From positions 1-64,000 of the forward strand of contig JAUHXH010000005.1 of assembly GCA_030427085.1 (NCBI GenBank): a stretch of 64,000 bases of DNA, in the 5' to 3' direction. The position numbers and the translations under genes were made by a program. Positions within the stretch are counted from its first letter, which is position 1; each line of letters begins with the position of its first letter. The notes under the pieces were generated by a model. The model was not told where the DNA came from. It saw nothing but the letters and a program-made list of their open reading frames with translations, and made no database searches. Shown piece after piece: positions 45,149-54,123 of this stretch. This DNA comes from Gammaproteobacteria bacterium. Lineage in GTDB: Bacteria; Pseudomonadota; Gammaproteobacteria; Pseudomonadales; Halieaceae.

Positions 45149-47838
45149 TACAGGCTCCGGGCCACTTCCTTAACGTCGTAGACTTCGATCAGGTCGCCTA
45201 CCTTAACGTCATTGTAGTTCTTCACGCCGATACCGCACTCAGTACCGTTGCGCACCTCGTTTACGTCGTCTTTGTGACGGCGCAGGGACTCCAGCTCGCC
45301 CTCGTAAATCACCACGTTGTCGCGCAGTACACGGATCGGCTTGGCGCGGTACACCGTGCCCTCGATCACCATACAACCAGCGATGGCGCCAAACTTCGGT
45401 GAGCGGAACACATCGCGAACTTCGGCAATACCGACGATTTCTTCGCGCAGTTCCGGCGCCAGCATGCCCGACAGGGCTGCCTTGACGTCATCGATCAGGT
45501 CGTAGATCACGTTGTAGTAACGCAGATCGACACCTTCGCCCTCCACCATACGGCGGGCTGAGCCATCGGCACGTACGTTGAAACCAAACATCACCGCATT
45601 GGTGGTCATGGCCAGGGTCACATCGGTTTCGGCGATACCGCCGACACCGCCAGAAACGATGTTGACGTTCACTTCGTCGTTGCCCAGGTCCATCAGTGCC
45701 GCCTGAATCGCTTCCAGCGAACCGCGCACGTCGGCTTTGACCACCACGTTGAGGGTTTTCTTCTCGCCGGCGGTCATGCTCTCGAACATGTTGTCCAGCT
45801 TGGCGGCCTGCTGACGCTGCAGCTTGGTGTCGCGGGACTTTTCCTGACGGAAGTCGGCCACTTCGCGGGCACGGCGCTCGTTTTCCACCACGGCGAAGAT
45901 ATCGCCGGCGTCGGGCGTGCCGTCCAGGCCCAGAATTTCCACCGGGATGCTGGGGCCGGCTTCCTGAATGGGCTGGCCGTTTTCATCCAGCATGGCGCGC
46001 ACGCGGCCAAACTGCAGGCCGGCCAGTACGATATCGCCCTGGCGCAGGGTACCGCTTTGTACCAGCAGCGAAGCCACCGGGCCGCGGCCCTTGTCCAGGC
46101 GGGATTCGATCACCAGACCCTGAGCCGGTACGTCGGCGGCGGCAGTCAGTTCCAGCAGTTCCGCCTGCAGCAGCACTGCATCCAGCAGGGCTTCGACACC
46201 GTCACCGGTGTGTGCGGATACCGGCACAAACTGGGTGTCGCCACCCCAATCCTCGGGGATTACGTCTTTGGCCGCCAGTTCACCCTTCACTTTCTCGGGG
46301 TCGGCGCCTTCCTTGTCCATCTTGTTGACGGCCACAATCAGCGGCACACCGGCAGCGCGGGCGTGTTGCACCGCTTCTTCGGTCTGGGGCATCACGCCGT
46401 CATCGGCGGCAACCACCAGAATCACGATGTCGGTGCTCTTGGCTCCGCGGGCACGCATGGCGGTAAAGGCCGCGTGACCGGGGGTGTCCAGGAAGGTGAT
46501 CATGCCGTGGTCGGTGTCTACGTGGTAGGCACCGATGTGCTGCGTAATGCCGCCGGCTTCGCCAGAGGCAACGCGGGACGAACGGATGTAGTCCAGCAGG
46601 GAAGTTTTACCGTGGTCCACGTGGCCCATTACGGTTACCACCGGCGCACGCGATTCCTGCGTACCACCGTGCTGGGACAGGGTTTCTTCCAGCTTTTCTT
46701 CCAGTGCATCGGCGCTCACCAGTTTTACGGTGTGGCCCATTTCTTCCACTACCAGCTGTGCCGTTTCCTGGTCGATCATCTGGTTGATGGTGGCCATCAC
46801 GCCGAGCTTCATCAGCTCCTTGATAACCTCGCCGGCCTTAACGGACATCTGCTGGGCGAGATCGCCCACACTGATGTTTTCACCCAGTTGGACTTCCGCC
46901 AGCTTGCGCTCAGTGGGCATTTCGAAACCGTGCTTGCCGTGTTCCTCGTGGGCGCGGACACGCTTACGGCCACCGCGGCGACGGGAATAACCGGACTCGG
47001 CGGCTTCCAGATCGTTGATCGACAGATTGTGCCCACGCTGCTTGCCGCGACCGGGCGCACGCTCCAGACGGCCGTGTTTGGCACGTTTGCGCTGCTCTTC
47101 CTGACGGGGCGCTTCGTGGAGACGCTTGGGGCCGCGACGCTGTGCGTCGTCATTGCCTTCTGCCGGCGCTGCTTTCGCACGCTCTGCTGCAGCTTCGGCA
47201 GCTTCTTTTTTGCGACGCTCTTCTTCAGCCTTGCGGGCGGCTGCCGCTGCGGCACGCGCCGCCGCTTCTTCGGCTTCCTTCTTCTTGCGACGCGCGGCAG
47301 CGCGCTGGCGCAGGATTTCGGGATCCAGCAGAGTAGTGTCTTCTTCCAGTTCGCGCTCTGGAGCTGTTTCTGGCTCTTCAACAGGCGCTTCTTCTTCCTC
47401 GGCCACCACTTCCGGTGCCTCGGGCTCCGGCTCGGGCGCAACTTCCACCACCGGCTCGGGTGCGCTTTCCACGGCTTCAACAACCGCTTCTTCCTCAGCC
47501 ACCACGGTTTCCAGTTCGGCTTCGGGCTGCTCTTCCACTTCCTCGCGCTTCACGTAGGTGCGCTTCTTGCGCACTTCCACGTTCACGGTTTTCTTACCCG
47601 CGGAACCGGAGGTTTTGAGTGTGCTCAGTGTCTTGCGCTTCAGCGTGATACGGCGCGGTGCTTTTTCCGACTCACCGTGGCTACGCTTCAGGAAAGCCAG
47701 CAAAGTCTGCTTGTCCTCGTCCGACACCGGCTGCCCCGCTTCGGAGTGAGGCAGGCCCGCATCCTTCATCTGCGTAAGCAGACGTTCCACGGATGCCCCT
47801 ACCACTTTGGCGAGTTGCTCTACTGTCACCTGGGCCAT
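45148..47838 (-). CDS. infB: Translation initiation factor IF-2
   Basis: IF-2 is a GTPase that brings fMet-tRNA to the ribosome. An IF2_N domain (1-50) and a long charged Glu/Ala/Lys linker (about 60-290) precede the G domain near residue 404 ([17 protein letters not shown], then DTPGHAAF and NKMDKEGAD) and the C-terminal tRNA-binding domains. The length is 896 residues. It lies with the initiator tRNA gene in the same operon. Confidence 0.98.
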   Translation of the reverse strand: MAQVTVEQLAKVVGASVERLLTQMKDAGLPHSEAGQPVSDEDKQTLLAFLKRSHGESEKAPRRITLKRKTLSTLKTSGSAGKKTVNVEVRKKRTYVKREEVEEQPEAELETVVAEEEAVVEAVESAPEPVVEVAPEPEPEAPEVVAEEEEAPVEEPETAPERELEEDTTLLDPEILRQRAAARRKKKEAEEAAARAAAAAARKAEEERRKKEAAEAAAERAKAAPAEGNDDAQRRGPKRLHEAPRQEEQRKRAKHGRLERAPGRGKQRGHNLSINDLEAAESGYSRRRGGRKRVRAHEEHGKHGFEMPTERKLAEVQLGENISVGDLAQQMSVKAGEVIKELMKLGVMATINQMIDQETAQLVVEEMGHTVKLVSADALEEKLEETLSQHGGTQESRAPVVTVMGHVDHGKTSLLDYIRSSRVASGEAGGITQHIGAYHVDTDHGMITFLDTPGHAAFTAMRARGAKSTDIVILVVAADDGVMPQTEEAVQHARAAGVPLIVAVNKMDKEGADPEKVKGELAAKDVIPEDWGGDTQFVPVSAHTGDGVEALLDAVLLQAELLELTAAADVPAQGLVIESRLDKGRGPVASLLVQSGTLRQGDIVLAGLQFGRVRAMLDENGQPIQEAGPSIPVEILGLDGTPDAGDIFAVVENERRAREVADFRQEKSRDTKLQRQQAAKLDNMFESMTAGEKKTLNVVVKADVRGSLEAIQAALMDLGNDEVNVNIVSGGVGGIAETDVTLAMTTNAVMFGFNVRADGSARRMVEGEGVDLRYYNVIYDLIDDVKAALSGMLAPELREEIVGIAEVRDVFRSPKFGAIAGCMVIEGTVYRAKPIRVLRDNVVIYEGELESLRRHKDDVNEVRNGTECGIGVKNYNDVKVGDLIEVYDVKEVARSL

Positions 47839-47891
47839 TCAATCCTCTCCTTCTGTCCCTTGATTTGCCTGCAGTTCACTTGCGTGAACTG

Positions 47892-49391
47892 TTATCCCTG
47901 CTCTGATTCCTCGGCAAACCAGGGTGCGCGTGCGGTCATGATCAGCTCACCGGCACGCTCTTCAGTCATGTCTTCAATATCGATCAAGTCTTCGATGGCC
48001 TGCTCGGCCAGGTCTTCCATGGTGATGATTTCACGGCTGGCCAGAATATAGGCCAGATGGCGATCCATGCCTTCCATGTTGAGCAGGTCTTCCGCCGGCT
48101 CGTTGGCGCCGAGCTGCTCTTCCGAGGCAATAGCCTGGGTCAGCAGGGCGTCTTTGGCGCGGGCGCGCAGCTCTTCGGCGATGTCCTCGTCGAAGCCTTC
48201 AATCGCCATCATTTCTTCCAGCGGTACGTAGGCTACTTCTTCCAGCGAGGTGAAGCCTTCTTCCACCAGGATTTCAGCCACTTCCTCGTCCACGTCGAGT
48301 TGCTCGCAGAACACGCCGATGACCTGACCGGCTTCCGCCTCGTGTTTTTCGGCGGCTTCAGCGGTGCTCATCACATTGATGGTCCACTGGGTCAGCTCGC
48401 TGGCCAGTCGCACGTTCTGGCCGCTGCGGCCAATGGCCTGGGCCAGGTTGTCTTCCGACACGGCCACGTCCATGGTGCCCTTGTCTTCATCCACCACGAT
48501 GGACTCTACTTCCGCCGGCGCCATGGCGTTGATCACCAGTTGCGCCGGGTTGTCGTCCCACAGCACGATGTCTACACGCTCGTTGTCCAGTTCATTGGAC
48601 ACAGCCTGCACACGGGAACCACGCATACCCACGCAAGCACCCACCGGGTCGATGCGCTGGTCGTTGGTTTTTACCGCGATCTTGGCGCGGGAACCCGGGT
48701 CACGCGCTGCGGCGCGGATCTGGATCACTTCCTCGGAAATTTCCGGCACTTCAATTTTGAACAGCTCGATCAGCATTTCCGGACAGGAGCGGCTCAGAAT
48801 GAGCTGCGGCCCACGGGTTTCGGTGCTGATTTCGCGCAGGATAGCGCGCACGCGATCGTTGACGCGGAAAGTCTCACGGCCAACCAGTTGATCGCGGGGC
48901 AGCAGGCCTTCGGCGTTGTTGCCCAGGTCTACGATGACATTGTCGCGGGTTACCTTCTTCACGGTACCGGCAACCAGTTCACCCACTGACTCGCGGTACT
49001 GTTCAACCACCTGGGCGCGCTCGGCGTCACGTACGCGCTGCACAATCACCTGCTTGGCAGTTTGCGCGGCGATACGGCCAAAACCAACGTTCTCCACCTG
49101 CTCCTGGTAAACGTCACCGGGCTGCAGTTTGGTGTCTTTCTCGTGGGCTTCCTCAATGGTGAACTGGGTACCCAACAGGGCCAGTTCTTCATCGGGCACC
49201 ACCAGCCAGCGGCGTACCGTTTCGTAGTCGCCGGTTTCGCGGTCGATGGTGACCTCGATATCCGCGTCTTCGTCGTAGCGCTTCTTGGTCGCCGTGGCCA
49301 GGGCCAGCTCAATCGCCTCGAAGATGATGTCTTCCGACACACCTTTTTCGTTCGAGACGGCTTCCGCCACCATCAGAATTTCCTTAGTCAT
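47892..49391 (-). CDS. nusA: Transcription factor NusA
   Basis: NusA controls RNA polymerase pausing, termination and antitermination. The N-terminal polymerase-binding domain (1-130), S1 domain ([18 protein letters not shown]), two KH domains ([17 protein letters not shown]) and two C-terminal acidic repeats are visible in order. The 499-residue length matches enterobacterial NusA with both acidic repeats. Confidence 0.97.
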   Translation of the reverse strand: MTKEILMVAEAVSNEKGVSEDIIFEAIELALATATKKRYDEDADIEVTIDRETGDYETVRRWLVVPDEELALLGTQFTIEEAHEKDTKLQPGDVYQEQVENVGFGRIAAQTAKQVIVQRVRDAERAQVVEQYRESVGELVAGTVKKVTRDNVIVDLGNNAEGLLPRDQLVGRETFRVNDRVRAILREISTETRGPQLILSRSCPEMLIELFKIEVPEISEEVIQIRAAARDPGSRAKIAVKTNDQRIDPVGACVGMRGSRVQAVSNELDNERVDIVLWDDNPAQLVINAMAPAEVESIVVDEDKGTMDVAVSEDNLAQAIGRSGQNVRLASELTQWTINVMSTAEAAEKHEAEAGQVIGVFCEQLDVDEEVAEILVEEGFTSLEEVAYVPLEEMMAIEGFDEDIAEELRARAKDALLTQAIASEEQLGANEPAEDLLNMEGMDRHLAYILASREIITMEDLAEQAIEDLIDIEDMTEERAGELIMTARAPWFAEESEQG

Positions 49392-49409
49392 CTCAAGCCT
49401 CGCCTGTCA

Positions 49410-49874
49410 TTACCCGCCCTGAAAACGGGGTTCAATTCGCGCCTTATCAACAACGCTGTGAGGTAACAGGTACTCGTGGTCGTCGACCCGAAGTACGATG
49501 TCCTCACCTTCTATGCCTGCCAGAATGCCCTTGAACTTGCGGCGCCCTTCAAACGGGCTGCGCAAACGCAGTTCCAGCACCTCGCCCACATAGGCCGGGT
49601 ACTGTTCGAGCCGGAACAGCAAGCGGTCCATGCCCGGTGAGGAGACCTCCAGGGTGTATTCACCACTGATCGGGTCTTCCACGTCGAGCACGGCACTGAC
49701 TTGCTCACTGACGGCTGCGCAGTCGTCCACCTGAACGCCCTGCTCACTTTCTATAAAGAGTCGCAACAGCGTGTGACGGCCTTGCGACAGGTATTCCACG
49801 CCCCACAGATCGAAGCCCAACGCCTCAACTGTTGGCTGCAGCAATTCCTGTAACTGCTGTTCCCTGCCTGCCAC
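49410..49874 (-). CDS. rimP: Ribosome maturation factor RimP
   Basis: RimP assists 30S assembly. The 154-residue protein carries GFDLWGVEYLSQG, an RLFIESEQGVQVDDCAAVS segment and EVSSPGMDRLL, all typical. The start is GTG. It is the first protein gene behind the initiator tRNA. Confidence 0.95.
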   Translation of the reverse strand: MAGREQQLQELLQPTVEALGFDLWGVEYLSQGRHTLLRLFIESEQGVQVDDCAAVSEQVSAVLDVEDPISGEYTLEVSSPGMDRLLFRLEQYPAYVGEVLELRLRSPFEGRRKFKGILAGIEGEDIVLRVDDHEYLLPHSVVDKARIEPRFQGG

Positions 49875-49923
49875 TGACTGAAGTCCTCCCGGAGCGACGT
49901 GCGATGTTTTTCACGCACGTACG

Positions 49924-49949
49924 AAAAAGCCCCTGAAAAGGGGCTTCTT
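49924..49949 (-). terminator. Hairpin between tRNA-fMet and rimP
   Basis: AGCCCC and AGGGGCT form a stem with a 6-base loop, followed on the minus strand by TTTTTCG. It could stop part of the transcription after the tRNA, so that rimP-pnp is reached by readthrough. Confidence 0.65.
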
Positions 49950-49988
49950 CATGTGCCGTGACAGAGCTGGTAGGTATCCGTCACGAAT

Positions 49989-50065
<77 letters not shown>

Positions 50066-50144
50066 TCAAAATCACTCTCGATTGACCGCCCCTTGGCAAT
50101 CAAAAGGGGAAGACCTCGTCTGCCCTCCCCAATCGAGGCTGTGC

Positions 50145-50173
50145 ATTATAGGGATCGCCCCCTAAGGGGTCAA
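50145..50173 (-). promoter_or_regulatory. Sigma-70 promoter of the tRNA-fMet-rimP operon
   Basis: On the minus strand TTGACC and TATAAT are exactly 17 bases apart, an almost perfect match. Transcription should begin near 50138, about 73 bases before the tRNA. Confidence 0.88.
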
Positions 50174-50221
50174 CCGCAATCCCCAGTGGTTTTGGTAATA
50201 AGTCGCCCCGGGCAAAACGGC

Positions 50222-52372
50222 CTACTCGACCCACTCCAGTACATCGCGAATGATTGACCAGCGTGGCTGCTCCCGACGGGCGCCGCCGCCCTCGATCCAG
50301 TGCTCCACCAGCAGCCCCAGCGTGCCGTTCTTGCGCTGCAAGCTGACCCACAGATCAACATAGTCCTGCCATTCGGGCTCACCGTAGGGTAGCGGATAGG
50401 CCAGCGGGATCATCACCGTCCGGGGCAAGGGCACTACCATGGAGTAGTGCGGGTAAATGAGGGTCCACGCCGAGCCCGCTTCGGCGGAATACACCACGGC
50501 GTCCAGTTCCGGCATTTCACCGCGCACGAAGGCGCGGGGAGAGTCGATACGCACCACATGGGCATTGGGTATCTGTGCCAACAGGTAGTTTTCAAAGCTG
50601 TCATCAGAATTCACCACGCCGAGTTGCAGGTCCGGCATATGGCGTAGCACGTCGATGCGTGTGAAACGCTTGCGTTCGTGGTCGGGCACCAGAAAACCGA
50701 TTGTCACATCCATCACAGCTTCGGAGTAATTCCATTTCAGGGCCCGTTGAGGCGTGACGATCACCCCCGACATCACGATATCGATCACCCCGCTGTCCAG
50801 GTGCTCCTGCATGTTGGCCATCTCCAGCCGCACCAGTTCCAGCTCCACCCCCAGGTCCAGTGCCAGGTGGTGGGCCATCTCGATATCCAACCCCACCACT
50901 TCGCCCTGCTCTTTGCGGAAGGCAAAAGGCAGCGAGTCGGGCACATAACCCACGCGCACCGTGCCCCGCGACTGAATATGCTGCAGGCGTGTTTCACCCG
51001 GCGCGAGCTCAACCGGCGCCGGCAGATCGAAGAAGTACTGTCGCGCGGGCACCGGACGATCCATCCACGGCATATCCATCAGCGCGCGATCGCCGTGGTA
51101 TTCACCACTGACCGCGTGAGACAGATAACCGCGCACTGCCACCAGGGAAACCCCAATCGTTACCGCCGACACCACCAAGGCAAAGACCAGGCGGCGCAAA
51201 CTGAAGCGGAAGCCGCCACGCACGATCGCCACGGCCACCACGGTGAGGGCAAACAAGTGCATGCCGCCCAGCACAACACGTATACGGTCGGTATACACCG
51301 TGGACATCACGAACAGTTCCATCATGTCCGCGGGAATTTCCATCACGTCCAGCAGGAAGGGAATGCCGATGATGGGTGCCACAAAACTCGACAGAAGCGA
51401 GCTGGCCTGGAAAAACAGCTGGTCGCCAAGACTCATGCTGCGCCCCAGGTACCAGAGGCAGAAGGGGATAAACATCAGGATGATGTACGTACCCAGCGCC
51501 GGGAAAGGATAGGCCAGCGGCATCATGATGTCCGCATCGTTGTCCACTTCCTCGGTTTCCATGTCGTGGCGACGGAACAGTTGCTTGGCGTTTTCCGCCA
51601 GTTGCGGCAGCACTACAATGACTTTGCCGACGGCGAAGATGGTCAGCAGGGTATCGCGCGGGATGGCAATAATTTCCCCGAAACGAAATGGCGTAAACGC
51701 GGTAACCAGCAGGGGCAGCACAACGAAGCTCATGACCAGCGCGATCACCGTGTAAGTGACCAGATAGGCCTGCAAGCGGCTCATTTCTTCGATGGACACG
51801 GTACCGGCGGTACCGGCACTAATGGCAAAAATACCCAGCGGCGTGAGCTTCACCACCATCTTGTTGATTTCATTGAGGCCATCGCCCAATACGTCCAGCC
51901 CCTTGAGCACACTGGCACTGTCGCGCACACCGCCGAGCCCGATGCCCAGCAAAATACTGAATAACACTGCCGCCGGCACCACATTGTCTGCCAGCGAACC
52001 AAAAGGATTAGAGGGTATATAAAGGGAGACGAAATCCAGCTCTTTGGGCAGCGAGACCATGCTGGCGCTAAAAAACGACGCCGACTCCCACTCGGGGAAA
52101 GCCAAAGGAATCAACAGCAGTACCACGGCGCCAAAGCTCAGGCAGACAATCTGCACCGCGATCCCAGCGAGCAACAGACCGCGCCGCTCAGCCCAACTGA
52201 TACGACCGATATTGCTGATCAGGGAAACCACGATGTATGGCAGCACCGTCATCTGCAACAGGCCGATGAAAACATCACCGACCGTATTAAATGGTGCGGC
52301 GATATCGCCGAGAAAAAGCCCCAGGGCCACGCCCAGGAACAGGCCGACCAGAATTTTCAGGGTGAAGGACAT
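50222..52372 (-). CDS. SLC1-type symporter fused to a solute-binding domain, 716 aa
   Basis: Residues 1 to about 415 resemble the dicarboxylate/amino acid:cation symporters (DctA/GltP), with many membrane helices from MSFTLKILVGLFLGVALGLFL onward. From about 455 to 700 follows a periplasmic family-3 solute-binding domain (GTVRVGYVPDSLPFAFRKEQ, GLDIEMAHHLALDLG). The last helix (about 390-412) would place this domain in the periplasm. The symporter part is diverged where the usual Asn/Asp binding motif of helix 8 is expected (DRIRVVLGGMHLFA). It might be a transporter with a built-in receptor or a sensor. It is a single gene between the tRNA promoter and the fah-like gene. Confidence 0.82.
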   Translation of the reverse strand: MSFTLKILVGLFLGVALGLFLGDIAAPFNTVGDVFIGLLQMTVLPYIVVSLISNIGRISWAERRGLLLAGIAVQIVCLSFGAVVLLLIPLAFPEWESASFFSASMVSLPKELDFVSLYIPSNPFGSLADNVVPAAVLFSILLGIGLGGVRDSASVLKGLDVLGDGLNEINKMVVKLTPLGIFAISAGTAGTVSIEEMSRLQAYLVTYTVIALVMSFVVLPLLVTAFTPFRFGEIIAIPRDTLLTIFAVGKVIVVLPQLAENAKQLFRRHDMETEEVDNDADIMMPLAYPFPALGTYIILMFIPFCLWYLGRSMSLGDQLFFQASSLLSSFVAPIIGIPFLLDVMEIPADMMELFVMSTVYTDRIRVVLGGMHLFALTVVAVAIVRGGFRFSLRRLVFALVVSAVTIGVSLVAVRGYLSHAVSGEYHGDRALMDMPWMDRPVPARQYFFDLPAPVELAPGETRLQHIQSRGTVRVGYVPDSLPFAFRKEQGEVVGLDIEMAHHLALDLGVELELVRLEMANMQEHLDSGVIDIVMSGVIVTPQRALKWNYSEAVMDVTIGFLVPDHERKRFTRIDVLRHMPDLQLGVVNSDDSFENYLLAQIPNAHVVRIDSPRAFVRGEMPELDAVVYSAEAGSAWTLIYPHYSMVVPLPRTVMIPLAYPLPYGEPEWQDYVDLWVSLQRKNGTLGLLVEHWIEGGGARREQPRWSIIRDVLEWVE

Positions 52373-52529
52373 GCAGTACCCGCGGTTCAGTGCTAAAGGT
52401 CAGCGGCCGTGCCGTGCACGCCGAACCCGACCACCCCCTCGTGGCCGGCTGCTTCCATTTAACCCCAAGATCAGCGCGCCCGGCAATGCGAGCGCGCGGG
52501 CGTGCGATGCCCGCCGGCGCCAATCGCGC

Positions 52530-53522
52530 CTAGCGTATGGCCACTCGCTGGTCGATGGCACCAAAAATTGAGGCGCCGTCTGCATCCGGCATCTCGATGC
52601 GTATGGTGTCACCGTCAGCCATGAACCGTGTGCTGGGCGAGCCGTTGGCGATGGTTTCGATCATGCGAATTTCGGCAATGCAGGAATAGCCCAGGCCGCC
52701 CTCGGCGACCGGCTTGCCAGCGCTGCCGTCGGCATCTTTGTTAGACACAGTGCCCGAGCCGATGATGGCGCCAGCGCCCAGCGGGCGTGTTTTCGCCGCG
52801 TGGGCGATCAGCGTGGGGAAGTCGAAGGTCATGTCGACGCCGGCATCGGCCTGCCCGAAAGCGCTGCCGTTGTAGGTTACCTGCAGGGCACCCTTGAGTC
52901 GCCCGCCATCCCAGGCAGCACCCAGTTCGTCGGGGGTGACGCACACCGGACTGAAAGCACTGGAAGGTTTGGATTGGAAAAAGCCGAAACCCTTGCCCAA
53001 CTCCCCCGGAATCAGATTACGCAGCGAGACATCGTTGACCAGCATCAGCAGGCGAATTTGCGAGGCGGCCTGTTCATGGGTAGCACCTTGAGGGACATCG
53101 CCGGTGATAACCGCGATCTCACCTTCGAAATCAATGCCCCAGCCAGCATCGGCCATAACGATGTCTTCGCGCGGGCCGAGGAAGGTGTCGGAGCCGCCCT
53201 GGTACATCAGCGGGTCGGTCCAGAAGCTCTCGGGCATTTCAGCACCCCGCGCCTTGCGCACCAGTTCCACGTGATTGACGTAGGCCGAGCCGTCAGCCCA
53301 TTGATAGGCACGCGGCAGCGGAGAGGCGCAGGCGGATTCATCAAAGGGTTCGCCTTCGCCCGCATTCACGCGACCGGACAGGGCCTGCAGGCCCGGCAAC
53401 GCGGATTCCCAGTCATCCAGTGCGCGCTGCAAGGTGGTGTTGGCACGCAGACAACGCTGCAGATCGGTGGAGACCACTACCAGGGCGCCATCGCGCCCCT
53501 CATTCAGGGAAGCCAGTTTCAT
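52530..53522 (-). CDS. Fumarylacetoacetate hydrolase family protein, 330 aa
   Basis: The product has the FAH fold with metal-binding acidic residues in DFEGEIAVITGD and a conserved SLRNLIPGELGKGFGFFQSKPSSAF. The closest role is the last step of tyrosine/homogentisate breakdown. The start at 53522 is preferred; upstream codons lie in the promoter region. Its promoter/operator matches that of hpd 9 kb away, which supports a role in the same pathway. No homogentisate dioxygenase is in the window. Confidence 0.85.
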   Translation of the reverse strand: MKLASLNEGRDGALVVVSTDLQRCLRANTTLQRALDDWESALPGLQALSGRVNAGEGEPFDESACASPLPRAYQWADGSAYVNHVELVRKARGAEMPESFWTDPLMYQGGSDTFLGPREDIVMADAGWGIDFEGEIAVITGDVPQGATHEQAASQIRLLMLVNDVSLRNLIPGELGKGFGFFQSKPSSAFSPVCVTPDELGAAWDGGRLKGALQVTYNGSAFGQADAGVDMTFDFPTLIAHAAKTRPLGAGAIIGSGTVSNKDADGSAGKPVAEGGLGYSCIAEIRMIETIANGSPSTRFMADGDTIRIEMPDADGASIFGAIDQRVAIR

Positions 53523-53640
53523 GCGTTTTCTCCCGGTTCGCGCAAGGGGTGTTGGCGCGCCTGACGCTGCAGACAGACGCAATTGGCCAACAGCGTGAAT
53601 AATAGAAGACCGGTGGCCAGTCCGCCCGGTCAGGGTCGGC

Positions 53641-53679
53641 AGTATAGAAGTCCGGGTTTTTAGTTTCAACTGCAACTAT
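53641..53679 (-). promoter_or_regulatory. Promoter and operator of the fah-like gene
   Basis: On the minus strand TTGAAA and TATACT are 17 bases apart. The -35 box lies inside an inverted repeat read on the plus strand as TAGTTTC-AACT-GCAACTA (53661-53678). The hpd promoter has the same -10 and -35 boxes and the same repeat, so one repressor probably controls both. Confidence 0.7.
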
Positions 53680-54123
53680 ATGAATCGCAAGCTACCGCAC
53701 CTGAGTATCTGCAGTCAGGATGGATGACGCGCCGCTCTTCAACTGACAGGCAAATCAGCTCTTGTGACAAAAAAGTGCGTTTTTCCCGGACTGCCACCGA
53801 TGGCATTTTTTTTGCCCAAACTATTTACTTTCATTTTTGCCCTGCCTATTCTCTATCCAAAGACAGTATGCACACATAACAATAACTGTAGCGCGACACC
53901 GCGATTGCGCGCATACGGTAAGGGTCACACCCGTCTGACTTCCGTTGCATATACCGACTCCGGCCCCGCCCGGCGCGCTCGGCTGCGCCAAAGAAACGGC
54001 CCGGGGAACAACAGGTAATTGTGCCGCGCCAACTGCCCCAGGCAGCGCTCGGCCATCCCACCACAGCACGCCAATGCATCTGTGGTGACCCAGCAACAAT
54101 AAAAGGAAACAGGGGGACGCTTT
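53680..54123 (+). other. Upstream region of the TonB receptor gene
   Basis: No gene is supported in this stretch; a small open frame at 53764-54018 has no ribosome site or recognisable protein features. A weak sigma-70-like pair, TTTACT (53824-53829) and TATTCT (53847-53852) with 17-base spacing, could start the pectin-cluster transcript. An AAGGAAACAGGGGG ribosome site precedes the receptor. Confidence 0.3.

Noticed and set aside
46057-48051. Open frame of 664 codons on the plus strand
   Set aside because: It is antisense to infB and has His/Gly/Phe-rich shadow composition.
52440-52525. GC-rich inverted repeats between the symporter start and the fah-like gene end
   Set aside because: They could form hairpins, but there is no T run and no clean stem, so I did not call a terminator.
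53764-54018. 84-codon frame before the TonB receptor
   Set aside because: No ribosome site; the region is AT-rich leader sequence and the peptide shows no family features.
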